A stretch of DNA of 64,000 nucleotides from Gemmatimonadota bacterium (GTDB lineage: Bacteria > Gemmatimonadota > Gemmatimonadetes > Gemmatimonadales > Gemmatimonadaceae). Shown here one piece after another: positions 53,052 through 61,984 of this stretch. The notes beneath the pieces were generated by a model that saw only the letters and a program-made list of their open reading frames with translations, did not search any database and had not been told where the DNA came from. Numbering within the stretch: position 1 is the stretch's first letter; each line of letters begins with the position of its first letter. A program made the position numbers and the translations under genes. The DNA lies in NCBI GenBank assembly GCA_027307165.1, contig DAHUXM010000021.1, forward strand, positions 62,001-126,000, in the 5' to 3' direction.

Positions 53052-54281
53052 ATGACAGCCGTCGCCAACAACACCGAATCCGGTCGCGCTACATCTGCCG
53101 ATTACATCGCCATCGAGGACGAATGGGGCGCGCACAACTACCATCCGTTGGACATCGTCATCGAGCGCGCTGCTGGCGCCTGGGTCTACGATGTGGATGG
53201 CAAGCGCTACCTCGACTGCCTGAGCGCGTATTCCGCAGTCAACCAGGGCCACTGTCATCCGCGCATCCTCGCGACGCTGGTGGAACAGGCGCACCGCGTC
53301 ACGCTCACATCGCGCGCATTCCGCAACGAGCAGTTGCCGCTCTTCTGCGAAGAAGTCGCGCGGATGTGCGGGATGGAAATGGTGTTGCCGATGAACACAG
53401 GCGCCGAGGCCGTCGAAAGCGCGATCAAGGCGGCGCGGCGCTGGGGATACGAAGTCAAGGGAATTCCCGCGGATCGCGCGGAAATCATAGTATTCGAGAA
53501 CAACTTCCACGGTCGGACAACTACAATAGTCGGCTTCTCGTCAGAGCCGTCCTATCGCGCCGGCTTCGGACCCTTCGCCCCGGGTTTCAGGTTGATCCCC
53601 TACGGCGACATCGATGCCCTCGAGACAGCAATCACGCCGAACACGTGCGCGGTGCTCATGGAGCCGATCCAGTGCGAGGCGGGAATCCTGATTCCGCCGG
53701 ACGGATATCTCCGCGCAGCCTCGGATCTCTGTCGCGCCAACAATGTCCTCTTCATGGCCGACGAGATCCAGACGGGACTGGGCCGCACCGGTCGCATGTT
53801 CGCGTGCGATCACGAAGGCGTGAAGCCCGACGTGTACATCCTCGGAAAGGCGCTGGCAGGTGGCTTCTATCCGGTTTCCGCGGTTGTTTCGAGCCGGGAA
53901 GTCCTGGGCGTTCTCCGCGCAGGTACGCACGGAAGCACCTTCGGCGGCAACCCGCTCGGCTGTGCAGTGGCGCGCACCGCGCTGCACGTTCTCGAAGATG
54001 AGAACCTGGTCCAGCGCTCGGCGGACCTCGGCGCCTGGTTCAAGGGTGAGGTGGCGTCGATCAGGCATCCTGACATCAAGTCCGTGCGCGGCCGAGGTCT
54101 GATGGTGGGCATCGAGCTGCACGTACCGGCGCGGTCCTACTGCGAGGCGTTGATGGGACTTGGTATGCTGTGCAAGGAGACGCACGACCACGTCATCAGA
54201 CTGTCCCCGCCGCTCGTTACATCGCGCGAGGATCTCGAGTGGGCTCTCGGTCAGTTACGGACCGTATTCTCGACGCGGTAA
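53052..54281 (+). CDS. rocD: ornithine aminotransferase
   Basis: Class III PLP aminotransferase converting ornithine plus 2-oxoglutarate to glutamate semialdehyde. [27 protein letters not shown] start, [48 protein letters not shown] lysine in [28 protein letters not shown]. 409 residues, and the N-terminal YHPL is typical of ornithine rather than acetylornithine enzymes. ATG 53052. Confidence 0.93.
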   Translation: MTAVANNTESGRATSADYIAIEDEWGAHNYHPLDIVIERAAGAWVYDVDGKRYLDCLSAYSAVNQGHCHPRILATLVEQAHRVTLTSRAFRNEQLPLFCEEVARMCGMEMVLPMNTGAEAVESAIKAARRWGYEVKGIPADRAEIIVFENNFHGRTTTIVGFSSEPSYRAGFGPFAPGFRLIPYGDIDALETAITPNTCAVLMEPIQCEAGILIPPDGYLRAASDLCRANNVLFMADEIQTGLGRTGRMFACDHEGVKPDVYILGKALAGGFYPVSAVVSSREVLGVLRAGTHGSTFGGNPLGCAVARTALHVLEDENLVQRSADLGAWFKGEVASIRHPDIKSVRGRGLMVGIELHVPARSYCEALMGLGMLCKETHDHVIRLSPPLVTSREDLEWALGQLRTVFSTR

Positions 54282-54325
54282 AACTCGCTGCCAGCTTTTC
54301 GCCTGGCCGCCACGCTCGATCAAGC

Positions 54326-54360
54326 AGCCCCGATCAACGGATCGGGGCTGTTCGCTTTTC
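54326..54360 (+). terminator. terminator after rocD
   Basis: Perfect 11-bp stem (54326-54336 with 54341-54351), loop AACG, followed by TTCGCTTTT. Lies between convergent rocD and hsp20. Confidence 0.8.
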
Positions 54361-54377
54361 GGCCTGGGTGTTCCCGC

Positions 54378-54905
54378 CTACTTGTGCTCGACTGGAACCG
54401 CTTGCTGCTGATTCGTTTTCTGCGAGCCCTTGCCCTCGACTCTGGCGCCGGTGTTAGCGGTCGCATTGCCCTCGCCGTTGCTGATGGCAATCTTCTTGGG
54501 CTGCGGAAGTGCGGTCTTGGGGACGCGAACGTTCAACACGCCGTTCGTGAAATTCGCGGTGATCTTGGAATCGTCCACTCCCTTGGGCAGGCGGAACGAC
54601 CGTGTGAATGAGCCGTAGGTCCGCTCCACCAGGTGATACTCCGTACCGTCGCCTTCCTTGCGCTCCGCGGATTTGTGTCCGCGAACCGTCAGCATTCCGT
54701 TATCGGAAGTGACCTCTACATCCTCCGGCTTGACGCCCGGAAGCTCGACGGACAGCGCGATCTCGTGGTCGTCCTCTCGTACGTCCACGGGCGGCGCCAG
54801 AGAAGCTGTCGGCGTTGTGCGGCTCAGTGCATCGTCAAATAGCCGATTCACCTCCCTGCGCAGACCGAACACAGGAAGAGGCGTCAGTGAAGTTTCGAAC
54901 AACAT
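54378..54905 (-). CDS. Hsp20/alpha-crystallin small heat-shock protein
   Basis: 175 residues. Alpha-crystallin domain at about 40-135: PPVDVREDDHEIALSVELPGVKPEDVEV, GMLTVRGHKS, SFTRSFRLPKGVD, and the conserved A/G-x-L motif in FTNGVLNVRVPK. The IxI tail is not evident; instead the C-terminus is Gln/Asn-rich (KTNQQQAVPVEHK). ATG 54905 is chosen because GGAGGT lies seven bases upstream; the upstream ATG at 54920 has that ribosome site inside its own reading frame. ATP-independent holdase. Confidence 0.9.
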   Translation of the reverse strand: MLFETSLTPLPVFGLRREVNRLFDDALSRTTPTASLAPPVDVREDDHEIALSVELPGVKPEDVEVTSDNGMLTVRGHKSAERKEGDGTEYHLVERTYGSFTRSFRLPKGVDDSKITANFTNGVLNVRVPKTALPQPKKIAISNGEGNATANTGARVEGKGSQKTNQQQAVPVEHK

Positions 54906-54970
54906 GGTGCTGACCTCCATCTGAGAGTTTTGTCTGTTTTTTCGGGCCCCGTGCCCACTGCGCTAATCCG

Positions 54971-54985
54971 GCAATGGGCGGGCCA
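54971..54985 (-). promoter_or_regulatory. sigma54-like promoter before hsp20
   Basis: Minus-strand TGGCCCGCCCATTGC has GG and GC separated by 10 bases, the invariant -24/-12 spacing, about 70 bases before the hsp20 ATG. In GC-rich DNA this can arise by chance. Confidence 0.3.
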
Positions 54986-55144
54986 GTGACGTCGGCCAAT
55001 CTGGCTTAAGAGCGTCTGTTTATCGGCCAGTTCGGCATTTTCGTCTGAAATATTGGCAAACAGATCACGAAGACCGTTACCAATCGATCGGTCATCCTGT
55101 CCTACGGTAGGCCCGCAGAAGACCGACTCGCCGAGGAAGTGACA

Positions 55145-56722
55145 TTGTCAGGGAAAGCACATCCGCACGTTATCGCCGCCATGCTGTCTGAAGATTCTGA
55201 TTCATCGATACTGGTCGGCGCTCTCGCCGACATAGCCGTTTGTCTTTCGGATGCGCGGCCGACGGAACTGGTCGCGCAGGACGTGCTCGAGCGGGCGCAT
55301 CTGTCGATCGGCGCATCGGAGCTCGCGGTCTGGCTGGATGGGGGCGGCGAGCTTGTGCGAACCTGGGGAGCGGGCCCGGAAGAGGCCTCCGTGGATGAGC
55401 TTCGGGCAGCCATGGCAGGTGCCGCACCCGGGATCGTCGCGCGCGAGATGAGCTTCGGGCCTCGCAGGGTGGGCATCCTGCTGGCGCGCTTCGGAGGCGA
55501 CGTGGTAGAGCCGGTAGAGCGCTTTCTGGAGGCGCTCGCTGCGTTGCTTGCGGCGTTCGTCGCCAACTCCGAGCGTTCCCGGAGACTCGAGGGCGATCTC
55601 CAGATCCGGATGCGCGAGGTGCAGGAGCAGAAGCGGTTCACTGAAACGGTGCTGGATCTACTGCCGCTGGGCCTGTACGTGATCGATCGCGATTACCGGA
55701 TCACGGTCTGGAATCGCAAGCGCGAGACGGGGATGCAGGGCGTGTCCCGCGACGAGGCGATCGGCCGCACGATCTTCGAGATTCTTCATCGTCAGCCGGA
55801 GGACGTGGTTCGTCGCGAATTCGACGAGGTGTTCGCTACCGGCAAGACGCAGCAGTTCCAGACCGAATCCAGCGCCAGCGGCGCGCTGCGTACCTACAGG
55901 CTTTCCAAGATTCCAATCCGCGACCAGGCGGGCGTCGTCACGCACATCATCACTATCGGCGAGGACATCACCGATTGGGTGGAAGCGCGTGAAGCCGTGG
56001 CACAGAACGAAAAACTCGCCGCGATCGGCCGTCTCGCCGCGGGGATCATGCACGAGATAAACAATCCGCTTGCGACGATCGCAGCGTGCGCAGAGAGCAT
56101 GGCGCTGGAAACGAGAGTTGATGGAAGTACGTCGCAAGGCGCTCAGGATGGCGCGGCCGATGGCGGGCCCGAGTATCTCAAGATCATCGAGAGCGAAGTT
56201 CAGCGCTGCAAGCGCATCATCGACGGGTTGCTCGACTTCAGCCGGCCGCGCGCGCAGGAGAGACAATCTCTCCAGGTGAATACCGTCGTGGAGCGCGCAC
56301 TGTTTCTACTCAAGCATCACGCGCGTTTCAAGCAGCTCACCGTGCAGGCTGAGCTCGGAACCGAGCTTGCAACCGTGCACGCGAGCTCCGAGCAGTTGAT
56401 TCAGGTAATGATTGCACTATTGATGAATGCGGCGGACGCGATGCCGCAGTACGGGCGCGTTCTCATACGCACACGTGCAGCGCCGCGAGGCGCGAAGCAC
56501 GTCGTCATCGAAGTTCAGGACGAAGGTTCGGGGATGACGCGAAACGAGATGTCGCGCATCTTCGAGCCATTCTATACAACGAAAGAGCCGGGCCGGGGTA
56601 CAGGGCTCGGACTCGCTATCTGCCATGGTATCGTTGCCGACCACGGGGGTCGCATCGAGGTATCCAGTGAACCTGGCAAGGGAACGCGTTTTACAATTCT
56701 CTTGCCAATGGAGGAAGCATGA
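55145..56722 (+). CDS. soluble PAS histidine kinase (NtrB-like)
   Basis: About 525 residues, no membrane helix. GAF-like N-terminal region (about 15-155), PAS domain (about 175-285: VLDLLPLGLYVIDRDYRITVWNRKR), phosphoacceptor AAGIMHEINNPLATI, and ATPase motifs (N-box IALLMNAADAM, DEGSGMT, GRGTGLGLAICHGI). Likely phosphorylates the NtrC-like regulator that follows with a 4-base overlap. TTG 55145 has GAGGA seven bases upstream; GTG 55139 and ATG 55181 are alternatives. Confidence 0.9.
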   Translation: MSGKAHPHVIAAMLSEDSDSSILVGALADIAVCLSDARPTELVAQDVLERAHLSIGASELAVWLDGGGELVRTWGAGPEEASVDELRAAMAGAAPGIVAREMSFGPRRVGILLARFGGDVVEPVERFLEALAALLAAFVANSERSRRLEGDLQIRMREVQEQKRFTETVLDLLPLGLYVIDRDYRITVWNRKRETGMQGVSRDEAIGRTIFEILHRQPEDVVRREFDEVFATGKTQQFQTESSASGALRTYRLSKIPIRDQAGVVTHIITIGEDITDWVEAREAVAQNEKLAAIGRLAAGIMHEINNPLATIAACAESMALETRVDGSTSQGAQDGAADGGPEYLKIIESEVQRCKRIIDGLLDFSRPRAQERQSLQVNTVVERALFLLKHHARFKQLTVQAELGTELATVHASSEQLIQVMIALLMNAADAMPQYGRVLIRTRAAPRGAKHVVIEVQDEGSGMTRNEMSRIFEPFYTTKEPGRGTGLGLAICHGIVADHGGRIEVSSEPGKGTRFTILLPMEEA

Positions 56723-58056
56723 GCGCCGACGGGAGTGCCCCAATCCGTGTGCTGATTGCCGAGGATGAGGAGCACCTTGGCGCAATTCTCGAGCATTTTC
56801 TGAGGAGCCGCGGTTACGCGGTGACCATGTGTCGTGACGGCCGTGCTGCGTTGACCGAACTGCATGCGGTTCCGTACGACGTCGCGCTGATCGACATCGT
56901 GATGCCCGAGATGGACGGACTCGAAGTACTGCGGCATCTGCAGAACGAGCCAGCGCCGCCGGAGGTGATCATAATCACCGGCAACGGCACGATCGATACC
57001 GCGATAACTGCCATCAAGCTCGGTGCGTACGACTACATCTCCAAGCCATACAGAATGGCCGAGATCGACGTGATGGTGCGTCGTGCATGGGAAAAGCGCG
57101 AGCTTGGCAAGGCCAACGTCATGTTGCGTGCACGGACGCGCGAGCTGCCAACGGAGATGACGAGCAGGAATCCGTCGATGCGCGAAGTGCTGGCGCGTCT
57201 GCCGGCGCTTGCGCAATCCGATGCGCCAGTCGTGATCAAAGGGGAGCGCGGCGTCGGCAAGAGTTACGTTGCGCGATATCTGCATGCGCTGTCCGGACGC
57301 GTCCGCGACTCGCTGATCGAAGTGCGACAGGTCCGCGGTGGGCTTACAGGCGCCGCGGCACTCGTTGGACGGCAGGGAGTCCCGTCCGGCGGCGCGATGC
57401 CGACTGGTGCATTTCTCGCAGCGGACCGTGGCACGACGGTGATCGACATCGCGGCACTGGACGAAGAGGCGCGCGGTGTACTGCGGGACGTAATCGGGTC
57501 CAACGCGTTCATGCGCGTCGGAGGATCGCACGCACTTCCGCTGACCACGCGTCTGGTGATCTGCGTGGACGATCCCGCCGACGCCTTCGCCTCGTCGATC
57601 GGCGCCGAGCAGTTGACGATTCCACCGCTTCGCACTCGGCACGAAGATCTTGCGCCGCTGGTAGCGGAGATGTTGGCCGAGCAGACGGGACCGATTCACA
57701 CCATCGCGCCGGAGGCATTCGACGTGCTTGCGTCCTATACGTGGCCCGGAAACGTGCGCGAGCTTGGCGTGGTGCTTGCCCGTTGTGCGCTTCTCGCTCC
57801 CAAGGAGAACATCTCCGCTGGCGACCTTCGGCTGCTGCTCGCCACCGGAGCAGTCGGGGTGGAAGGGCGGGGCGCGCCCCTTTCCGACCTGGAAAAGCTG
57901 CATATTGAAGCCATGCTAGTCCGATTTCATTGGCATCAGGGCCGCGCGGCCGAGGCGCTTGGCATATCGACCAAGACACTGTATCGCAAGATGCGCGAGT
58001 TCGGCTTTCGCCGTCCGCGCAAGCGCAAGTTTGCCCGGGTCCGGCCTGAGGAATGA
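56719..58056 (+). CDS. NtrC-like response regulator with degenerate AAA+ domain
   Basis: 445 residues. Intact receiver (AEDEE, phospho-Asp in ALIDIVMPEMDG, ITGNG, YISKPY), central AAA+-like domain with Walker A GERGVGKS, and a C-terminal Fis-type HTH (HQGRAAEALGISTKTLYRKMREFGF). The GAFTGA loop that contacts sigma54 is absent (SGGAMPTGAFLAADRG in its place). The Walker B region reads TTVIDIAALDEEA rather than LFLDEI, and the arginine-finger region is changed. So it probably binds DNA and responds to phosphorylation but does not open sigma54 promoters. Overlaps both neighbours by ATGA. Confidence 0.88.
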   Translation: MSADGSAPIRVLIAEDEEHLGAILEHFLRSRGYAVTMCRDGRAALTELHAVPYDVALIDIVMPEMDGLEVLRHLQNEPAPPEVIIITGNGTIDTAITAIKLGAYDYISKPYRMAEIDVMVRRAWEKRELGKANVMLRARTRELPTEMTSRNPSMREVLARLPALAQSDAPVVIKGERGVGKSYVARYLHALSGRVRDSLIEVRQVRGGLTGAAALVGRQGVPSGGAMPTGAFLAADRGTTVIDIAALDEEARGVLRDVIGSNAFMRVGGSHALPLTTRLVICVDDPADAFASSIGAEQLTIPPLRTRHEDLAPLVAEMLAEQTGPIHTIAPEAFDVLASYTWPGNVRELGVVLARCALLAPKENISAGDLRLLLATGAVGVEGRGAPLSDLEKLHIEAMLVRFHWHQGRAAEALGISTKTLYRKMREFGFRRPRKRKFARVRPEE

Positions 58057-58721
58057 AGATCCTCGTTATCGAGGACGATCCGACCGTCGGGCAGTTCGTC
58101 AAGCGGGGGTTGGAGGAGCAGCGCTGGACCGTGGATCTCGCCGAGAACGGAAATGATGGAGAAGCGCTCGCCACGGCGGGCGACTACGATCTGATCATTC
58201 TCGACATGCGGCTTCCGGGAAAGTCCGGGATGGAGGTGCTTCACGACCTTCGCGCGCGGAACTTTCAGCGCCCGGTGCTCGTGCTGACGGCGCAGGACGC
58301 GGTGGACGCGAAGGTGCAGACACTGCGCGCGGGGGCGGACGACTACGTGACGAAGCCTTTTGCATTCGAGGAACTGCTCGCGCGCGTGGAGGCACTGGCG
58401 CGTCGTCCGCGCGCGATGGCGTCGCCGGTGATGCAGGTGGCCGATCTCACGCTCGACGTCGACACGCGCGAAGTGCGGCGAGCCGGCAGTCTCATAGAGC
58501 TCACGCCCAAGGAATACACGGTGCTGGAGTACCTGATGCGACATAACGGCCGCGTGATGAGCAGAACGCTGATCACCGAGTACGCCTGGGGTTATCACTT
58601 CGATCCGGGAACCAACATCGTGGACGTCGTGATCAATCACCTTCGCAAGAAGATCGATGCCGACCACGAGAAGAAGCTGATCTCGACTGTGCGCGGCGTC
58701 GGGTACGTTGTGCGCGGATGA
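58053..58721 (+). CDS. OmpR/PhoB-family response regulator
   Basis: 222 residues. Receiver with IEDDP, phospho-Asp in LIILDMRLPGKSG, LTAQD and YVTKPF; winged-helix output with LTPKEYTVLEYLMRHNGRVMSR and the recognition region NIVDVVINHLRKKID. Fully intact. Overlaps the NtrC-like gene and the second kinase by 4 nt each. A plausible binder of the 11-bp-spaced TTAA repeats before tonB (60236). Confidence 0.93.
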   Translation: MKILVIEDDPTVGQFVKRGLEEQRWTVDLAENGNDGEALATAGDYDLIILDMRLPGKSGMEVLHDLRARNFQRPVLVLTAQDAVDAKVQTLRAGADDYVTKPFAFEELLARVEALARRPRAMASPVMQVADLTLDVDTREVRRAGSLIELTPKEYTVLEYLMRHNGRVMSRTLITEYAWGYHFDPGTNIVDVVINHLRKKIDADHEKKLISTVRGVGYVVRG

Positions 58722-60193
58722 TTCCTGCGCGGCTGAAGCTGACGTTTGTCTTCGCCGGTGCGATGACGGTGACCGGCGCCGCACTTGGAATAGCAGTTTC
58801 CGCTTCGCGCACCGCCGGTGCATACAGCGCGATCGCGCGCGAGGCACTGGCAGACGGCGATCTCGCTATGCGGATCGTCGAGCAGGCATCGAAGGATCGG
58901 GAGCCGGTCGTGGTACGCGATTCATCCGGAGTCGAGCAGATCGCGCGCTCCGTAGCGGCACGACTGGAAGTGATACCGGGGTACGTCGTCATCGTCGGGC
59001 GCAAGGCGAACGTCGTGTTCACGTCGTTCGATGTGCGTGACCTGTCGGATGACGACTGGACAACGCTGCAGCACGGCATCGCCGATCTTCCCGACGACGG
59101 CCCGGCGGGCGTGATCAGCGTAGGACAGGAACGCATTCTGTTCGTCGCACACGCGATACACGACAGCACAACGCGCTTGAGCCGCGTTGTCACCGGCGTG
59201 CGCGTCCGGGGTGCTCAGAGTCTGCCGACTGAGCTTGTGACGACTCTCTTCGCGGTCATGCCGCTTGCGATCGCGCTTGCGTCCTGGGGGATGTGGCTGA
59301 TGCTCGGCGGTACGTTCCGCAGGATCGAGCGTGTGCGCCGCGGCGTTGCCGACATCACCGACGGTCGCAGCCTTCACCGGCGATTGTCGACTGACGAGGC
59401 GAGTCCCGAGATAGCTGCGCTGATCGATACGTTGAATTCCATGATTGCACGGCTCGAGACATCGTTCGCGGCGTTGCGCCGTTTCACCGCGGATGCGAGC
59501 CACGAGCTCAAGACACCGCTTGCCGTGTTGCGGGCGGACGTGGAGCGTGCAATGAGCGCGACAACACGAAAGGACGATCGTCTCGTCGCGCTCGAGGAAG
59601 CGCTGCACGAGACGACTCGCATGGCGGATCTCGTCGAGAGTCTGCTCACGCTTGCGCGTGCGGACGAGGGAAGATTCGACCTGTACCGCGAGCGGGTCGA
59701 TCTGAGCGAGCTCACGCAGGAAGTGTACGAGACTGCGCTCATACTGGGCGAGGGTGCGGGCGTGGCGGTGAATCTTCCGTTCACGACCGAAGTCACGATC
59801 GCGGGGGATCGCACGCGACTGCGGCAGCTGTTTCTCAACCTCGTTACCAACGCGATCAAGTACACACCGCGCGGCGGACGCGTCGACATCGGACTCGGGC
59901 GCCATCCAGACAACGTGACGTTTGCAGTGCGCGATACAGGAGCGGGAATCGCTGCTGCGGATCTGCCGCACATCTTCGAGCGATTCTGGCGCGCCGATCG
60001 TGCACGCTCGCGCACCGCGGAGCGTGGAGGTTTCGGGTTGGGTCTTGCGATCAGCCAGTGGATTGCGCAGGCTCACGGCGGCACTCTCACCGTTCAGTCG
60101 CGGCTGGGCAAGGGATCGTTGTTCACTCTCACACTTCCGCTGGATGCAGCAGACCGCGCGGAGCCCGATGATGAGACGTTGCCGGAGCACTGA
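58718..60193 (+). CDS. membrane sensor histidine kinase
   Basis: 491 residues. Two membrane helices (about 5-30 and 170-195) frame a periplasmic sensor of about 140 residues, then HAMP (RIERVRRGVADITDG), H-box TADASHELKTPLAVLRADV, N-box LVTNAIKYTP, DTGAGIA and GFGLGLAIS. Cognate kinase of the OmpR-type regulator just upstream by position and class. Signal unknown. Confidence 0.92.
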   Translation: MIPARLKLTFVFAGAMTVTGAALGIAVSASRTAGAYSAIAREALADGDLAMRIVEQASKDREPVVVRDSSGVEQIARSVAARLEVIPGYVVIVGRKANVVFTSFDVRDLSDDDWTTLQHGIADLPDDGPAGVISVGQERILFVAHAIHDSTTRLSRVVTGVRVRGAQSLPTELVTTLFAVMPLAIALASWGMWLMLGGTFRRIERVRRGVADITDGRSLHRRLSTDEASPEIAALIDTLNSMIARLETSFAALRRFTADASHELKTPLAVLRADVERAMSATTRKDDRLVALEEALHETTRMADLVESLLTLARADEGRFDLYRERVDLSELTQEVYETALILGEGAGVAVNLPFTTEVTIAGDRTRLRQLFLNLVTNAIKYTPRGGRVDIGLGRHPDNVTFAVRDTGAGIAAADLPHIFERFWRADRARSRTAERGGFGLGLAISQWIAQAHGGTLTVQSRLGKGSLFTLTLPLDAADRAEPDDETLPEH

Positions 60194-60235
60194 TGCAGTG
60201 ACGCCGCATCGCAATGCGGCCAAGTTGCCACCGAA

Positions 60236-60298
60236 GTTAATCTTCCGTTAATGTTTTGAATTAACTGAAGCTTAATCTCCCGGCCATTCCGGCTTAAT
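60236..60298. promoter_or_regulatory. helically phased TTAA repeats before tonB
   Basis: GTTAAT at 60236 and 60247 (11 bases apart), TTAAC at 60261, and CTTAAT at 60271 and 60293 (22 apart). This spacing is typical of tandem half-sites for OmpR/PhoB-family regulators, one of which is encoded two genes upstream. AT-rich against a GC-rich background, 50-110 bases before the tonB ATG. Confidence 0.5.
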
Positions 60299-60347
60299 TG
60301 TGCGCCAGTATTCTTCTCTCAGTCATTCTGAGGAGCTTGCTGCCGCA

Positions 60348-61061
60348 ATGTTCAACCAGCTAATCGAGTCGAAGCGCGCCAAGAAGCGCAGCCCGGGGAC
60401 CACTGCGTTCAGCATTGGGCTGCACGCGGGACTCATCGGGCTCGCGGTCTGGGCGACGGCCAACGCCGCCATCAAGAACGAGAAGCCGAAGGCGGAGAAG
60501 ATCGAATTCGTCCAGGTGAAGAAGGACGAACCGCCTCCGCCGAAGAAGGAGGCACCGCCGCCGCCAAAGGCTACTGTTGCGCCGCCGCCGCCCAAGGGTT
60601 TCCAGGTGCCACAGGCGCCGCCGATCGTTCCGGTCAAGATCCCCGACATCGATCTTTCCAAGAAAGTCACGAACGTCGCTGACTTCAGCGGAAAGGGCGT
60701 CGAAGGCGGTGTCGCGAATGGTGTCGTAGGTGGAAAGGGACCGGTCTCGAACACCGAGACGTACTTCTCGTTTCAGGTAGAGAAGCCCGCCGCGATGGCG
60801 TCGGGAACCGTGACACCACAGTACCCCGAGACGCTTCGGAGCGCGGGCATCGAGGGAGAAGTCGACGCGGAGTTCACCGTGGACACCACGGGCCGCGTGG
60901 ATCAGGCCGCGGGGATCAAGATCAACAAGGCTACAAATGATCTGTTCGCCGCCGCCGTCAAGTCAGCCCTGCCGCGCATGAAGTTCTATCCTGCGGAGAT
61001 CGGTGGGCACAAGGTCAGACAGCTCGTGCAGCAACCGTTCACGTTCACGATCACTCATTAA
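60348..61061 (+). CDS. tonB: TonB energy-transducing protein
   Basis: 237 residues. Single N-terminal helix (TTAFSIGLHAGLIGLAVWATA, with the usual His), Pro/Lys-rich linker (KKDEPPPPKKEAPPPPKA), and TonB C-terminal domain from TYFSFQVEKP to the end. Transmits ExbBD energy to outer membrane receptors. ATG 60348, with AGGAG 12 bases upstream. Its C-terminal domain matches that of the M56 protease gene at about 70 of 99 positions. Confidence 0.92.
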   Translation: MFNQLIESKRAKKRSPGTTAFSIGLHAGLIGLAVWATANAAIKNEKPKAEKIEFVQVKKDEPPPPKKEAPPPPKATVAPPPPKGFQVPQAPPIVPVKIPDIDLSKKVTNVADFSGKGVEGGVANGVVGGKGPVSNTETYFSFQVEKPAAMASGTVTPQYPETLRSAGIEGEVDAEFTVDTTGRVDQAAGIKINKATNDLFAAAVKSALPRMKFYPAEIGGHKVRQLVQQPFTFTITH

Positions 61062-61091
61062 CCGTCCCACCATTCCACGGAGTAACGAACA

Positions 61092-61832
61092 ATGCATCTA
61101 TCGCTGATTGACCTTTGGGGCCAGATGGCCGGTTTCGCCCGCGGCATCGTTTACGTGCTCGCGATCATGTCGATCTGGACCCTGTCGATTTCGATAAAGA
61201 AGTGGTGGGATCTCAAGTCGGCCCAGAACGAAACACGCAAGTTCGCGCCCGAGTTCTCGCAGTTCCTCGAAGAAGACAATCTCGTGGAGGCCGCAAACCT
61301 CTCCGAGCGCTACAAGAAGTCGCACGTTGCACGCGTTCTGGCCGGTGCGCTCTCAGAGACCCGCGCACTCGTACAGGATGGTTCCGTAACGATCGCCGAC
61401 ATCAACTCCGCAGAGCGCGCGATCGAGCGCGAAATGCTGATGACGATCACCGATCTCAAGCGCGGCCTGGGCGTGCTCGCGACAAGCGGTGCAACTGCTC
61501 CGTTCGTCGGACTGCTCGGAACGACCATGGGTATCATCAACGCCTTCACGGGCATGGCAGTTTCCGGTTCAGGCGGTCTGTCCGCGATTTCCGGCGGTAT
61601 TTCCGAGGCACTCATCACGACCGCTCTCGGTCTGCTCGTCGCAATTCCGGCAGTGTGGCTCTTCAACTACTTCCAGACCAAGGTCGACAATCTCACGGCC
61701 GAGATGACCTACACGTCCAAGGAAATGATCGATTATCTGATCAAGAACGTTTCGGGCGAGTTCGGCCGCAGCCGCTTCACGCGCGAGTTCAATACGACGG
61801 CCACGGCCGGCAACGCGCCAATTTCCAAGTAA
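61092..61832 (+). CDS. exbB: ExbB/TolQ/MotA proton-channel protein
   Basis: 246 residues, three membrane helices: IVYVLAIMSIWTLSISI near the N-terminus, GVLATSGATAPFVGLLGTTMGIINAF and ALITTALGLLVAIPAVWLFNYF. The conserved ATSGATAPFVGLLGTTMG block and Thr/Pro residues of the proton path are present. Works with the two ExbD proteins and TonB encoded around it. Confidence 0.93.
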   Translation: MHLSLIDLWGQMAGFARGIVYVLAIMSIWTLSISIKKWWDLKSAQNETRKFAPEFSQFLEEDNLVEAANLSERYKKSHVARVLAGALSETRALVQDGSVTIADINSAERAIEREMLMTITDLKRGLGVLATSGATAPFVGLLGTTMGIINAFTGMAVSGSGGLSAISGGISEALITTALGLLVAIPAVWLFNYFQTKVDNLTAEMTYTSKEMIDYLIKNVSGEFGRSRFTREFNTTATAGNAPISK

Positions 61833-61854
61833 CGTTTCGTTCCAAGCGACATAG

Positions 61855-61954
61855 GGCGCGGATATATCCGCGCCTGTGGTTGAAGGGTGGCGGATTCATC
61901 CGTACCCGCAGATGGAAGGGCCGGCGCCCCGTCCGGCAGTAAACGACGGGGCGC
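61855..61954. repeat. intergenic palindromes inside the exb operon
   Basis: 61855-61874 is the perfect palindrome GGCGCGGATATATCCGCGCC, matching the 24394-24413 element except at the central two bases. 61924-61933 and 61945-61954 form a second 10-bp hairpin. Both lie in the 152-base gap between exbB and exbD, the only long gap in the operon. Confidence 0.75.
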
Positions 61955-61984
61955 GGTTCCACACTTTTCGAGGGATTCGTATTT

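Noticed and set aside
55010-55144. Search for a second regulator or small RNA before the kinase operon
   Set aside because: AT-richer than average but I found no convincing -35/-10 pair, hairpin or ORF; reported as empty.
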